A stretch of 64,000 nucleotides of DNA from Sphingobacteriales bacterium (GTDB taxonomy: Bacteria; Bacteroidota; Bacteroidia; Chitinophagales; JADIYW01), in NCBI GenBank assembly GCA_016719635.1, contig JADJYT010000016.1, positions 62,001 to 126,000 of the forward strand, written 5' to 3'. How positions within the stretch are numbered: the first letter of the stretch is position 1; the number at the start of each line of letters is the position of its first letter. The notes under the pieces were generated by a model, which worked only from the letters and a program-made list of their open reading frames with translations, ran no database searches and was not told the origin of the DNA. The position numbers and the translations under genes are program-made. Positions 1 through 7,946 of the stretch are shown piece after piece.

Positions 1-2
1 TT

Positions 3-1868
3 ATTGGATTATTAGCCACACAGTTTCTGTCCTTAAACTTTCAGATCAAACAAACCACGGAAGATGATTTCTTCCGGAAGATGATTCCCTCGGGTGATGT
101 TGCAAAAATCACCATCGTCAATAAGGAACAGGTGGAAATTTTCATCAAGGAAGATTCCCTTAAGGCAAAGAAACAATATGCTCCTCTGCGCCAAACAAAG
201 ATAGGAACACCGAACAAGGGTCCTCACTATTCATTTGATATTGTTTCAGTAGAAGTTTTCAAACAACAATTGGTTGACATACAAAAAGGGGTTCCAGACA
301 ATTTGATAATCCCTTATACTACTGAATATCGAAAAGGAATTTTTGATATCATCGGCTGGTTATTGCCCATCATTCTGCTGATAGCCGTATGGATGTTCCT
401 GATGCGCCGGGCAACCGGCGGCATGGGCGGGGCAGGCGGCCAGATCTTTAATATCGGAAAATCGAAGGCGAATCTTTACGATAAGGACATGAAAGTCAAT
501 ATCACATTTGACGATGTGGCAGGATTGGATGAAGCCAAGGAAGAAGTGAAAGAAGTCGTGGATTTTTTAAAGAATCCCAAGAAATATACTGCATTGGGTG
601 CCAAGATTCCGAAAGGCGTATTGCTGGTCGGCCCTCCGGGAACCGGTAAGACCTTGTTAGCGAAAGCGATGGCAGGCGAGGCACAAGTGCCTTTCTTTTC
701 CATATCAGGTTCTGACTTCGTGGAAATGTTTGTCGGTGTCGGTGCTTCCCGTGTAAGAGATTTATTTAAACAGGCCCGTGAAAAAGCACCTTGTATCATC
801 TTCATTGACGAGATTGATGCCGTGGGTCGTGCGCGCGGCAAGAATATGATGCAAAGTAATGACGAACGCGAAAGCACACTCAACCAGCTTTTGGTAGAAA
901 TGGACGGGTTCAGCGGCGACAAAGGCATCATCATGCTGGCGGCCACCAACCGTCCGGATGTACTGGACTCTGCCTTGCTGCGTCCCGGACGATTTGACAG
1001 ACAAATCTCGATTGACAAACCTGACCAGAAAGGACGGGAACAAATATTCAAAGTTCATTTAAAGAAACTGACCAAACTAGGTCCGGATGTCACCCCTGAG
1101 AAATTAGCATCCTTAACACCCGGATTTGCCGGTGCTGAGATTGCCAACGTATGTAATGAGGCAGCACTGGTGGCCGCCCGTAAGGAAAAAACACAGGTGG
1201 AAGTGGATGACTTCAATGAAGCGATTGACAGAAGCATCGGCGGTCTGGAGAAAAAGAATAAGATCATCTCTCCGCACGAAAAGGAAATCATTGCCTATCA
1301 CGAAGCGGGACACGCCATCTGCGGCTGGTATCTGGAACATGCCCATCCGTTATTGAAGGTTACCATTATCCCTCGCGGGATTGCAGCGCTGGGCTATGCA
1401 CAATACCTGCCGAAAGAGCAATATCTATACCGAACGGAACAGTTGCTGGATGAAATCTGCATGACATTGGGTGGCCGTGCGGCGGAAGAAATCGTATTTA
1501 ACAAAATATCTACCGGCGCCCAAAATGACCTGCAGCGCATCACACAACTGGCTTATGCCATGGTGACCGTATACGGAATGAATGACAAAGTGGGTAACGT
1601 ATCTTTTTACGACCCGCAAAATGAGAATATGTTTACCAAGCCTTATTCGGACGACACGGCAAAGGTGATTGACGAAGAAGTCAGAAAATTAATCGACACC
1701 GCGTATCAGCGCACGCTGGGTCTGTTGACAGAGAAACGCGAACAGCTGAACAAGATTGCAAAGGCGTTATTAGAAAAAGAAATCCTGTTTAAAGCAGACC
1801 TGGACGAACTGATTGGTAAACGCACCTTCGATGAAGAGACGGTTCCTGTTGCCGTGACCATAGATTAA
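3..1868 (+). CDS. ftsH: ATP-dependent zinc metalloprotease FtsH (5' end outside window)
   Basis: Membrane-anchored AAA+ protease that extracts and degrades membrane and regulatory proteins as a hexamer. The frame is open from base 3, so the Met at 81 is internal and the first membrane helix lies mostly outside the window. Visible in order: end of helix 1 and periplasmic region, second membrane helix (nt 345-407), Walker A GPPGTGKT (nt 630-653), Walker B with IFIDEID (nt about 795-818), second region of homology with RPGRFDR (nt about 980-1003), and the zinc motif HEAGH (nt 1299-1313). All catalytic elements look intact. The C-terminal part is of normal length. A strong terminator follows, so it ends its transcription unit. 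Identification is secure; only the start is unknown. Confidence 0.97.
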   Translation: MGLLATQFLSLNFQIKQTTEDDFFRKMIPSGDVAKITIVNKEQVEIFIKEDSLKAKKQYAPLRQTKIGTPNKGPHYSFDIVSVEVFKQQLVDIQKGVPDNLIIPYTTEYRKGIFDIIGWLLPIILLIAVWMFLMRRATGGMGGAGGQIFNIGKSKANLYDKDMKVNITFDDVAGLDEAKEEVKEVVDFLKNPKKYTALGAKIPKGVLLVGPPGTGKTLLAKAMAGEAQVPFFSISGSDFVEMFVGVGASRVRDLFKQAREKAPCIIFIDEIDAVGRARGKNMMQSNDERESTLNQLLVEMDGFSGDKGIIMLAATNRPDVLDSALLRPGRFDRQISIDKPDQKGREQIFKVHLKKLTKLGPDVTPEKLASLTPGFAGAEIANVCNEAALVAARKEKTQVEVDDFNEAIDRSIGGLEKKNKIISPHEKEIIAYHEAGHAICGWYLEHAHPLLKVTIIPRGIAALGYAQYLPKEQYLYRTEQLLDEICMTLGGRAAEEIVFNKISTGAQNDLQRITQLAYAMVTVYGMNDKVGNVSFYDPQNENMFTKPYSDDTAKVIDEEVRKLIDTAYQRTLGLLTEKREQLNKIAKALLEKEILFKADLDELIGKRTFDEETVPVAVTID

Positions 1869-1893
1869 TCGATATCCAGTAAGATAACAACGG

Positions 1894-1919
1894 CTCCTGC
1901 TACTTAGCGGGAGTTTTTT
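1894..1919 (+). terminator. Intrinsic terminator of ftsH
   Basis: An 8-bp stem (1894-1901 with 1906-1913, one G-U pair) with loop ACTT is followed directly by six T. It lies 25 bases after the ftsH stop codon on the same strand. Confidence 0.85.
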
Positions 1920-1942
1920 ATTGATTTAACTTTACATTCCTA

Positions 1943-1969
1943 AAAATATAGAGGCAGATTCTATATTTT
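1943..1969. repeat. Perfect 10-bp inverted repeat before the ceramidase-like gene
   Basis: AAAATATAGA (1943-1952) and TCTATATTTT (1960-1969) are exact reverse complements with a 7-base spacer. The right arm ends five bases before the ATG at 1975. It could be an operator or an mRNA hairpin covering the ribosome site. No matching second site was seen in the window, so its function is open. Confidence 0.45.
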
Positions 1970-1974
1970 AGCGT

Positions 1975-2826
1975 ATGCCCATTACCAGAATATACCTCGT
2001 ATCACTCATTGCCACCACCTGTCTTTTGTTCATTTTCTTACTATTAAACACAACGTTTGACGGCAGTATATGGGATGGTATGCAAATCAGCAAATCGGCA
2101 TTAACAGTAGAATACTGTGAGCTCAACCGGACACAAGATCTTTTTCATCAGTCGATGAATACCTATTCCAATCTGGTTTATTTCTTTTTGGGTTGTATTG
2201 TCCTGCAGACAGCACTATTGGACAGAAAACACAAACAAGCGGATACTGCAAACCCGCTGCAACAATTTCCGATTCTATCTTCTCTTTTTGGGTGCTGTCT
2301 GGTTTATTTATGTTTTGGCAGCGCCTTCTTTCATGCATCGCTGACCTGGGTGGGCCAGCGGGTGGATATGAATGCCACCTACAGCCTATGCATTACCTTA
2401 CTGGCAATCAGCCTGTACAGGTTATTCCACCGGCATTTTATATCCGAAAAACTTAAAGGGATTTATATTGCAGCAATCATTCTTATTATTGTGATTTTTG
2501 TGCAGGTTCATTTAATTATTCCAAGTATTATCCTGCTGCCCTTACTAATTATTTCTGTCATAACCACTACCATCATTAATGTCAGCAAGAACAAAAACGC
2601 TTATCCTCTTACTATGGCCTTGTTGAGTTTTTTGCTGATGGGGGGTGCAATCATATTACGAACGCTGGATGTACAAAAAATTGGATGTGACCCAACATCC
2701 ATTTATCAGGGGCACTCGCTATGGCATATCTTCACCGGTATGAGCGGATTTTTATTGTATTGGTTTTACAGAAGCGAATTGAGCACCGTCATTCCGAATA
2801 AAATGAGGAATCTCGAAACGAATTAA
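1975..2826 (+). CDS. Ceramidase-superfamily (CREST-like) membrane hydrolase
   Basis: A protein of 283 aa with about seven hydrophobic helices. It carries the spaced motifs of the alkaline-ceramidase (PF05875/CREST) group: an early YCE, then NTYSNLVYFFLG, then FGSAFFHASLTWVGQRVD, and a late GHSLWHIFTG. The conserved Ser, His, Asp and paired late His are those expected to bind zinc in this family. The family hydrolyses amide bonds in membrane lipids such as ceramides; activity here is inferred. Many Bacteroidota make sphingolipids, which would give it a substrate. The last dozen codons lie in a dispersed inverted repeat (2787-2881) and probably replaced the original C-terminus. It stands alone between the ftsH terminator and the convergent bshA. 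Confidence 0.75.
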   Translation: MPITRIYLVSLIATTCLLFIFLLLNTTFDGSIWDGMQISKSALTVEYCELNRTQDLFHQSMNTYSNLVYFFLGCIVLQTALLDRKHKQADTANPLQQFPILSSLFGCCLVYLCFGSAFFHASLTWVGQRVDMNATYSLCITLLAISLYRLFHRHFISEKLKGIYIAAIILIIVIFVQVHLIIPSIILLPLLIISVITTTIINVSKNKNAYPLTMALLSFLLMGGAIILRTLDVQKIGCDPTSIYQGHSLWHIFTGMSGFLLYWFYRSELSTVIPNKMRNLETN

Positions 2827-2881
2827 AATGGCTGTAACATTTGCGGAATTTCTCTCCGCCGGCTGGCGGATCGAAATGACG
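2787..2881. repeat. Imperfect inverted-repeat element overlapping the end of the ceramidase-like gene
   Basis: The ends CGTCATTCCGA (2787-2797) and TCGAAATGACG (2871-2881) are reverse complements with one mismatch. Just inside, GAGGAATCTC faces GGAATTTCTC, and an internal perfect hairpin TCCGCC-GGCT-GGCGGA lies near the right end. This architecture resembles short non-coding dispersed repeats common in Bacteroidota genomes (from memory, not searched). The left arm is translated as the C-terminal tail of the preceding gene. Confidence 0.6.
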
Positions 2882-2901
2882 TGTTCCTCTCGGTCTATTA
2901 A

Positions 2902-4041
2902 CTACTTACAATCTCCTTTTTCTCTTATTTTCTGATAAAAATCTTCGTAAAGGGGTAAGATATTCCTGATGTCAAACTTTTGTGCCTGTGCAAAAGCATT
3001 CTTTTTAAACTGAGCCAACTTTGCATCATCTTTCAGCAGTTCCATCGATTTTAGCGCCATCCCTTCCACATCTCCTACGTTTAGCAAGAAGCCGGTCACT
3101 CCTTCAATATTTACTTCCGGGATGCCCCCGGCATTGGAAGATACTACGGGAACCTCACAGGCCATCGCTTCCAATGCTGCCAATCCGAAACTCTCGCTTT
3201 CAGAAGGCATCAGGAACACATCCGCTACCGCCAACAGTTCCTCCACCGCTTCCTGCTTACCCAAAAACCGGACATCCATAGAGGTGCACAGACTACGCGC
3301 TAAAATTTCTGTCGCCTGGCGTTCCGGACCATCTCCTATCATGAGCAGCTTGGAAGGAATCTGAGAAGATACTTTGCAAAAGACATGGATGACATCTTCC
3401 ACCCGTTTTACCTTTCTGAAATTGGATGTATGTACCAATATTTTTTCCCCGTTGGGTGCAATCGCCTTTTTAAAATGGTCTTTGTTTGTTTTTTTAAATC
3501 TGGAAAAGTCTATAAAATTGGGTATCACCTCAATCTCATTTTTGATATCGAAATGGGCGAATGTATCTTTCCTTAAGCTCTCAGAAACCGCCGTCACACC
3601 ACAGGACTGATTGATGGAATAGGTGACCACCGGTTCATACGTAGGATCTTTGCCAACGAGCGTGATATCCGTACCGTGCAAAGTGGTGATGACCGGAATA
3701 TCCAATCCTTTCTGCAACAAGATCAGACGTGCCATATAGGCAGCAGAGGCATGCGGAATGGCATAATGCACATGAAAGATATCGAGTTTTGCATTGATGG
3801 CCACATCCACCAGCTTGCTTGCCAGCGCCGTCTCGTAAGGAGCATAATCGAACAGGGGATAATCGTTGAGACGCACCTCGTGGAAGAAAATATTTTCATT
3901 GAATGTATCCAGCAGACGGGCAGGCTCTTTGTAGGTGATGAAGTGGACATTGTGTCCCTTCTGTGCCAACCCTTTTCCTAACTCCGTGGCCACCACACCA
4001 CTGCCCCCGAAAGTGGGATAACAGACAATACCAATATTCAT
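2902..4041 (-). CDS. bshA: N-acetyl-alpha-D-glucosaminyl L-malate synthase BshA
   Basis: GT4-family glycosyltransferase of 379 aa that joins GlcNAc from UDP-GlcNAc to L-malate, the first step of bacillithiol synthesis in the cytoplasm. The N-terminus MNIGIVCYPTFGGSGVVATE is the typical BshA signature with the nucleotide-sugar glycine loop. HGTDITLVG and the donor-site run SESESFGLAALEAMACE further on are also characteristic. The length is normal. The ATG at 4041 is the only sensible start and is preceded by a weak -7-like box. It lies 52 bases downstream of dsbD on the same strand, so both may be co-transcribed. The other bacillithiol genes (bshB, bshC) are not in this window. Confidence 0.95.
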   Translation of the reverse strand: MNIGIVCYPTFGGSGVVATELGKGLAQKGHNVHFITYKEPARLLDTFNENIFFHEVRLNDYPLFDYAPYETALASKLVDVAINAKLDIFHVHYAIPHASAAYMARLILLQKGLDIPVITTLHGTDITLVGKDPTYEPVVTYSINQSCGVTAVSESLRKDTFAHFDIKNEIEVIPNFIDFSRFKKTNKDHFKKAIAPNGEKILVHTSNFRKVKRVEDVIHVFCKVSSQIPSKLLMIGDGPERQATEILARSLCTSMDVRFLGKQEAVEELLAVADVFLMPSESESFGLAALEAMACEVPVVSSNAGGIPEVNIEGVTGFLLNVGDVEGMALKSMELLKDDAKLAQFKKNAFAQAQKFDIRNILPLYEDFYQKIREKGDCK

Positions 4042-4093
4042 AGCTATTCTTTTAACGCCTATAAAGGTAATAAGTTTCAGGCAACCCTCGAGG

Positions 4094-6124
4094 TCAATCC
4101 TGTCTTAATTGTTCCTGCATGGAAAGTCCGCACTGCAGGAAAGCGGCATAATTATTTTTGTCGGCAGAAAAACTGTAATCTACCGGCTGGTTGAGAAGCT
4201 GTTCTTTCGTATTGATCAGCACATACTGAGGCTGTGCGTTGGTTTTGAAATGCCTGGCCTGAAAGTCACTCCACTTTCCACCAACCGTTTTTATTTCTTT
4301 TTGTTTTCCGGTAGCATCCGAGGCAAACCATTCCGACTCTGGCAAAGGTTTTCTGTCATCGACATACAATGAAATTACGACATATTTTTTCATCAGGCTT
4401 TGTATGGATGCATCACTCCAGACATTTTCCTCTATCTTTCTGCAATTGACACATCCAAAACCGGTGAAATCGAGCAATATGGGCAGGTCATGTGTTTTTG
4501 CATAAGCGAGTCCTTCATTGTAATCGGTAAAATGCAACAACTCCTCCTTATTCTCTTTCTTAAAATTATACGATGACGGAGGAGCCAGGCCGCTTAATAA
4601 TTTCAAAGGTTTATAAGAGTATCCAGTTAGCAGATAACCAACAAAAACAACTGAAGCAACGCCAACGGCAAGTCTTCCCTTGCCTAATTTCTCCTTGGGG
4701 TTATCATGCGGGAAACGGATGAGTCCAAATGAAAATAATGCCAACAGTGTAAAAATCAATATCCATGCCCCGAGGAATAATTCAATGCGGAAGAATCCCC
4801 AGTTTTGCGTTAAATCCACCACCGATAAAAATTTGAACGCCAATGCCAATTCCAGAAATCCCAGCACGACTTTTACAGTATTCAGCCACCCGCCCGACTT
4901 AGGCAATGAGTGCAGCCACTGCGGAAACAAAGCAAACAAGGTAAACGGCAGGGACAAAGCCAGTGAAAACCCAAACATACCCAACAATGGTTTCAGAGGG
5001 ATATGATTTAACAAAGTGGGACCACCTCCGGTTGCTGCCTCCACCAACAGTGTTCCGATTATAGGGCCGGTACACGAAAACGAAACCAACGCCAGTGTAA
5101 ATGCCATAAAAAAGATACCGATATTGCCCCCTTTGCTGGACAAAGCATCCGATTTATTAGCCCAGGAAGCGGGCAACGTAATTTCATAATATCCGAAAAA
5201 GGAGAAGGCGAAAATGACAAACACGATAAAGAAGAGCAGATTGAACCACATATTGGTAGACATGGCATTCAGTGCATCGGAGCCAAATACGCCGGTGATG
5301 ATTATTCCCAGCAACAGATATATCACTATGATAGATATACCATAAATAAGTGCCTTACGTATGCCTTGTTTTCTGTCTTTTCCCCCTTTCGTGAAGAAAC
5401 TGACGGTAAGCGGCACCATCGGGAAAACGCAGGGTGTCAGTAATGCCAGCAGTCCGCCCAAAAACCCGGCGACAAAAATCCACCAGTAACTTTTATCTTT
5501 GCTTTGCGCCTGCACACTACAGCTGTTTTCCGCATATTTCCAGTCAAACGTTGCCGCAACGGCTGAAGCCATTCCTTTGGTAACAGCAGTTGGCGTATCT
5601 GTCGGTTCGGTTTGTTCCGGAATATTTCTGGACGTATCCGCAGTGGCGGCAGAAACGGTTCCACTCAGAGGAATTGAAAATTTCTCCGGACCAAAAGGGA
5701 TACAGCCTTCCTCGTCCTTACAGACCTGTCCGTCAAACTCCCCTTTGAGAGTGGCATTCGGACTTTTTATTTTTACCTTCTGAACAAAGGTAACCGTATT
5801 GGAAAAAGAAGAGACTGTCACACCGAACAGTTCATCGAACTGCTTTTTCAACTTTCCTATTTCTTTGGGTTTGCCGATTAATACGACAGCGGCATTTTTT
5901 TCAAATCTGAATTCAGTTGGCAACGGGCCGTTAGCTTCCGTAAATTGAGAATACACATGCCAGTCATCATCCAGCGAACAGATAATCTTGATATTAAACT
6001 CATCTCCGCTTATCTTTTCCACCTCACTTTTCCATGAAATATGCTGGTCAAATGCCGCTTTAGAAAAGAAAGCAGACAGGATAAAATAAAGAAAAAGGAA
6101 ATACCTTATATTTTGTTGATTCAT
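4094..6124 (-). CDS. dsbD: Thiol:disulfide interchange protein, DsbD family
   Basis: Three-part membrane protein of 676 aa that passes electrons from cytoplasmic thioredoxin to the periplasm. A signal peptide is followed by a DsbD-alpha-like domain with a Cys pair CKDEEGC (about residues 141-147). The membrane domain holds LTPCVFPMVP and FSCTGPIIGTLL, the two helix cysteines that relay electrons. The C-terminal thioredoxin-like domain has GFGCVNCRK as active site. All three Cys pairs are present, so the relay should work. The gene abuts purQ with no gap (purQ stop at 6125, this ATG at 6124) and is followed by bshA; a DsbD next to a bacillithiol enzyme suits a thiol-redox role, but this grouping is only suggestive. 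Confidence 0.93.
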   Translation of the reverse strand: MNQQNIRYFLFLYFILSAFFSKAAFDQHISWKSEVEKISGDEFNIKIICSLDDDWHVYSQFTEANGPLPTEFRFEKNAAVVLIGKPKEIGKLKKQFDELFGVTVSSFSNTVTFVQKVKIKSPNATLKGEFDGQVCKDEEGCIPFGPEKFSIPLSGTVSAATADTSRNIPEQTEPTDTPTAVTKGMASAVAATFDWKYAENSCSVQAQSKDKSYWWIFVAGFLGGLLALLTPCVFPMVPLTVSFFTKGGKDRKQGIRKALIYGISIIVIYLLLGIIITGVFGSDALNAMSTNMWFNLLFFIVFVIFAFSFFGYYEITLPASWANKSDALSSKGGNIGIFFMAFTLALVSFSCTGPIIGTLLVEAATGGGPTLLNHIPLKPLLGMFGFSLALSLPFTLFALFPQWLHSLPKSGGWLNTVKVVLGFLELALAFKFLSVVDLTQNWGFFRIELFLGAWILIFTLLALFSFGLIRFPHDNPKEKLGKGRLAVGVASVVFVGYLLTGYSYKPLKLLSGLAPPSSYNFKKENKEELLHFTDYNEGLAYAKTHDLPILLDFTGFGCVNCRKIEENVWSDASIQSLMKKYVVISLYVDDRKPLPESEWFASDATGKQKEIKTVGGKWSDFQARHFKTNAQPQYVLINTKEQLLNQPVDYSFSADKNNYAAFLQCGLSMQEQLRQD

Positions 6125-6826
6125 TTAGGCTATAGTTAAGTTCAATAATGACTCGAACAGTTTTCTGCCATCCGTATTACCCAGTACGTCTTCCGCCGAA
6201 CGCTCCGGATGCGGCATCATGCCAAATACATTTCTGCCGGCATTACAGATACCGGCGATATTTTCTATGGAGCCATTTGGATTAGAAGTATCATTTATAC
6301 TTCCCGAGACATCACAGTATTTAAACAAAATCTGATCGTTTTGTTTCAGGGAATGCAATGTTTTTTCATCTGCATAATATCTGCCCTCACCGTGTGCTAT
6401 CGGGATGTTCAACGGTTCGCTTAAATCCAGGCTGCGGGTGATGGCGCTGTCCGTTGTCTGCGGCAGCAGATACTGGTTTTGACAGATAAACCGCTGATGG
6501 TCATTCATCAGCAAAGCACCCGGTAACAGATGACTTTCGCACAATACCTGAAATCCGTTGCATATACCCCAAACGTAACCGCCGCTACCTGCATGTTGGA
6601 TCACTTTTTCCATAATGGGCGAAAAACGGGCAATAGCTCCACAACGCAGATAGTCTCCATAAGAAAACCCCCCGGGAATCATGATGCAGTCTTCGACAGT
6701 CAGATCCTGTAAAGAAGTGTCTTTATGCCATAAAATGCGGGTTTCGCACTGCATCACCTTACTGCACACATGAATTACATCCTGATCGCAGTTAGAGCCC
6801 GGAAAAACAACAACGCCAAATTTCAT
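6125..6826 (-). CDS. purQ: Phosphoribosylformylglycinamidine synthase subunit PurQ
   Basis: Class I glutamine amidotransferase subunit of 233 aa. It supplies ammonia to PurL for conversion of FGAR to FGAM in purine synthesis. Visible features are the N-terminal VVVFPGSNCD, the PGGFSYGDYLR loop, the nucleophile Cys89 in WGICNGFQVL, and the His-Glu pair in MMPHPERSAED near the C-terminus. The length is typical for the stand-alone small subunit. No purL or purS is adjacent. It is the first gene of the purQ-dsbD pair; upstream lies a heptad repeat region (6841-6912) and no recognisable promoter. Confidence 0.96.
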   Translation of the reverse strand: MKFGVVVFPGSNCDQDVIHVCSKVMQCETRILWHKDTSLQDLTVEDCIMIPGGFSYGDYLRCGAIARFSPIMEKVIQHAGSGGYVWGICNGFQVLCESHLLPGALLMNDHQRFICQNQYLLPQTTDSAITRSLDLSEPLNIPIAHGEGRYYADEKTLHSLKQNDQILFKYCDVSGSINDTSNPNGSIENIAGICNAGRNVFGMMPHPERSAEDVLGNTDGRKLFESLLNLTIA

Positions 6827-6840
6827 AATAAGAATTTTTT

Positions 6841-6912
6841 AGATTCGAGAAACGAGATTGGAGAAAGATTGACAGGATGTTAAAGCATCTCATATCTCTC
6901 CTCTCTAATCTC
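6841..6912. repeat. Degenerate 7-bp periodic repeats in two opposed arms
   Basis: On the plus strand 6841-6868 divides into four 7-mers beginning AGA (AGATTCG, AGAAACG, AGATTGG, AGAAAGA). Bases 6885-6912 divide into four 7-mers ending CTC (GCATCTC, ATATCTC, TCCTCTC, TAATCTC). Read on the minus strand the second set begins GAGA or GAG, like the first. The arms therefore face each other across about 16 bases in the gap between two minus-strand genes. Confidence 0.55.
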
Positions 6913-6931
6913 ATACCTTAAGATTACGAAA

Positions 6932-7906
6932 TTATTTAATAATCCTTACAATGTTTGTAACAAATATCACTAATACAAAGATAGCATTCAGGATTTCGCC
7001 CAATCGCTTTTTACGTATTCTTAACATGAGCAGTGTCAGAAAGATGCTTACCGGAAGTATCAGATAGCTGAACACCACCGAATTTTGCCGGTAGCTTGAC
7101 AGTACCACCGCTAAAGCACCTAAGAAAAACAGAATAAGCATATTTACATTTTTCCTTCTTCTGATGCCTGCGGAGAACATTATACCCCGCAAACTGACAA
7201 ACGAGAACAACAGATAGGATAAGATCATTCCGACCGCTATCGCGCTGCTCGTATCAAAATCAGGTATTAACAGATGAAAATCCAACAACTCTGACATCTT
7301 AAATTTTAACGGAATATCCGCCAAATAACTGATACTGACAACGACATAAGCGGGAAACAGTATACCAAAAAACAATAAGACAAAATGATGAAACCGAAAA
7401 GAACTTAAAATGTAAAATATCACCAGCAGAAAGGGCAGCATGAATATAAAATGCACATCCAGTAAGATAACAATTCCAGTCAGTACTCCCAGATTAAAAG
7501 ATTCAAGCTTATTATTCTCTTTAGCCCCCACGATAAGCAGCATATGCAGAATGGCCAATAAAATAAAACCGATAATCGTAAAGACAGAGAATAGGTTGAA
7601 TTGATGGAAAGCGGCTGTAATCATGCTGAAATACACGGCTGGCACAAGACTGCTGACTTCATGGTAATCTGCCTTGTTGAAAAGAGAATTAAACCATATT
7701 GCCTGCAAAAGAAGGCAGCATTGAGCAAGAATGAGATTGAGCAATGGATACCCTGGCAGAATGATGCCAATGCCACCCCACAGGGACTCCAACTCCGTAA
7801 CAGCAGGGGAAATGCCTGATAAAAGAAAGGGAAGCCTGATAACAAGAAAAAACAGCAGAAAGGCTAAGGTAGTAGTAGGCTGCTGGGATTTAAAAAAAGA
7901 TATCAC
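6932..7906 (-). CDS. Multi-pass membrane protein, DUF6427-like
   Basis: Hydrophobic protein of 324 aa with about nine to ten predicted membrane helices. The N-terminus MISFFKSQQPTTT and the overall plan match my recollection of the DUF6427 family of Bacteroidota inner-membrane proteins, whose role is unknown. No catalytic motif is visible; the few charged loops are short. It starts 40 bases after the stop of the secreted 515-aa protein upstream and is likely co-transcribed with it and the ABC permeases. The family name is tentative; that it is a real membrane protein is certain. Confidence 0.65.
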   Translation of the reverse strand: MISFFKSQQPTTTLAFLLFFLVIRLPFLLSGISPAVTELESLWGGIGIILPGYPLLNLILAQCCLLLQAIWFNSLFNKADYHEVSSLVPAVYFSMITAAFHQFNLFSVFTIIGFILLAILHMLLIVGAKENNKLESFNLGVLTGIVILLDVHFIFMLPFLLVIFYILSSFRFHHFVLLFFGILFPAYVVVSISYLADIPLKFKMSELLDFHLLIPDFDTSSAIAVGMILSYLLFSFVSLRGIMFSAGIRRRKNVNMLILFFLGALAVVLSSYRQNSVVFSYLILPVSIFLTLLMLRIRKKRLGEILNAIFVLVIFVTNIVRIIK

Positions 7907-7946
7907 ATTTCAGGTTTAGGGAAGATTATTTATGACCATTAGCCTG

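Noticed and set aside
476..1051. Minus-strand frame of 191 codons opposite ftsH
   Set aside because: Shadow of the AAA+ domain; rho and ftsH coding constraints create such open frames.
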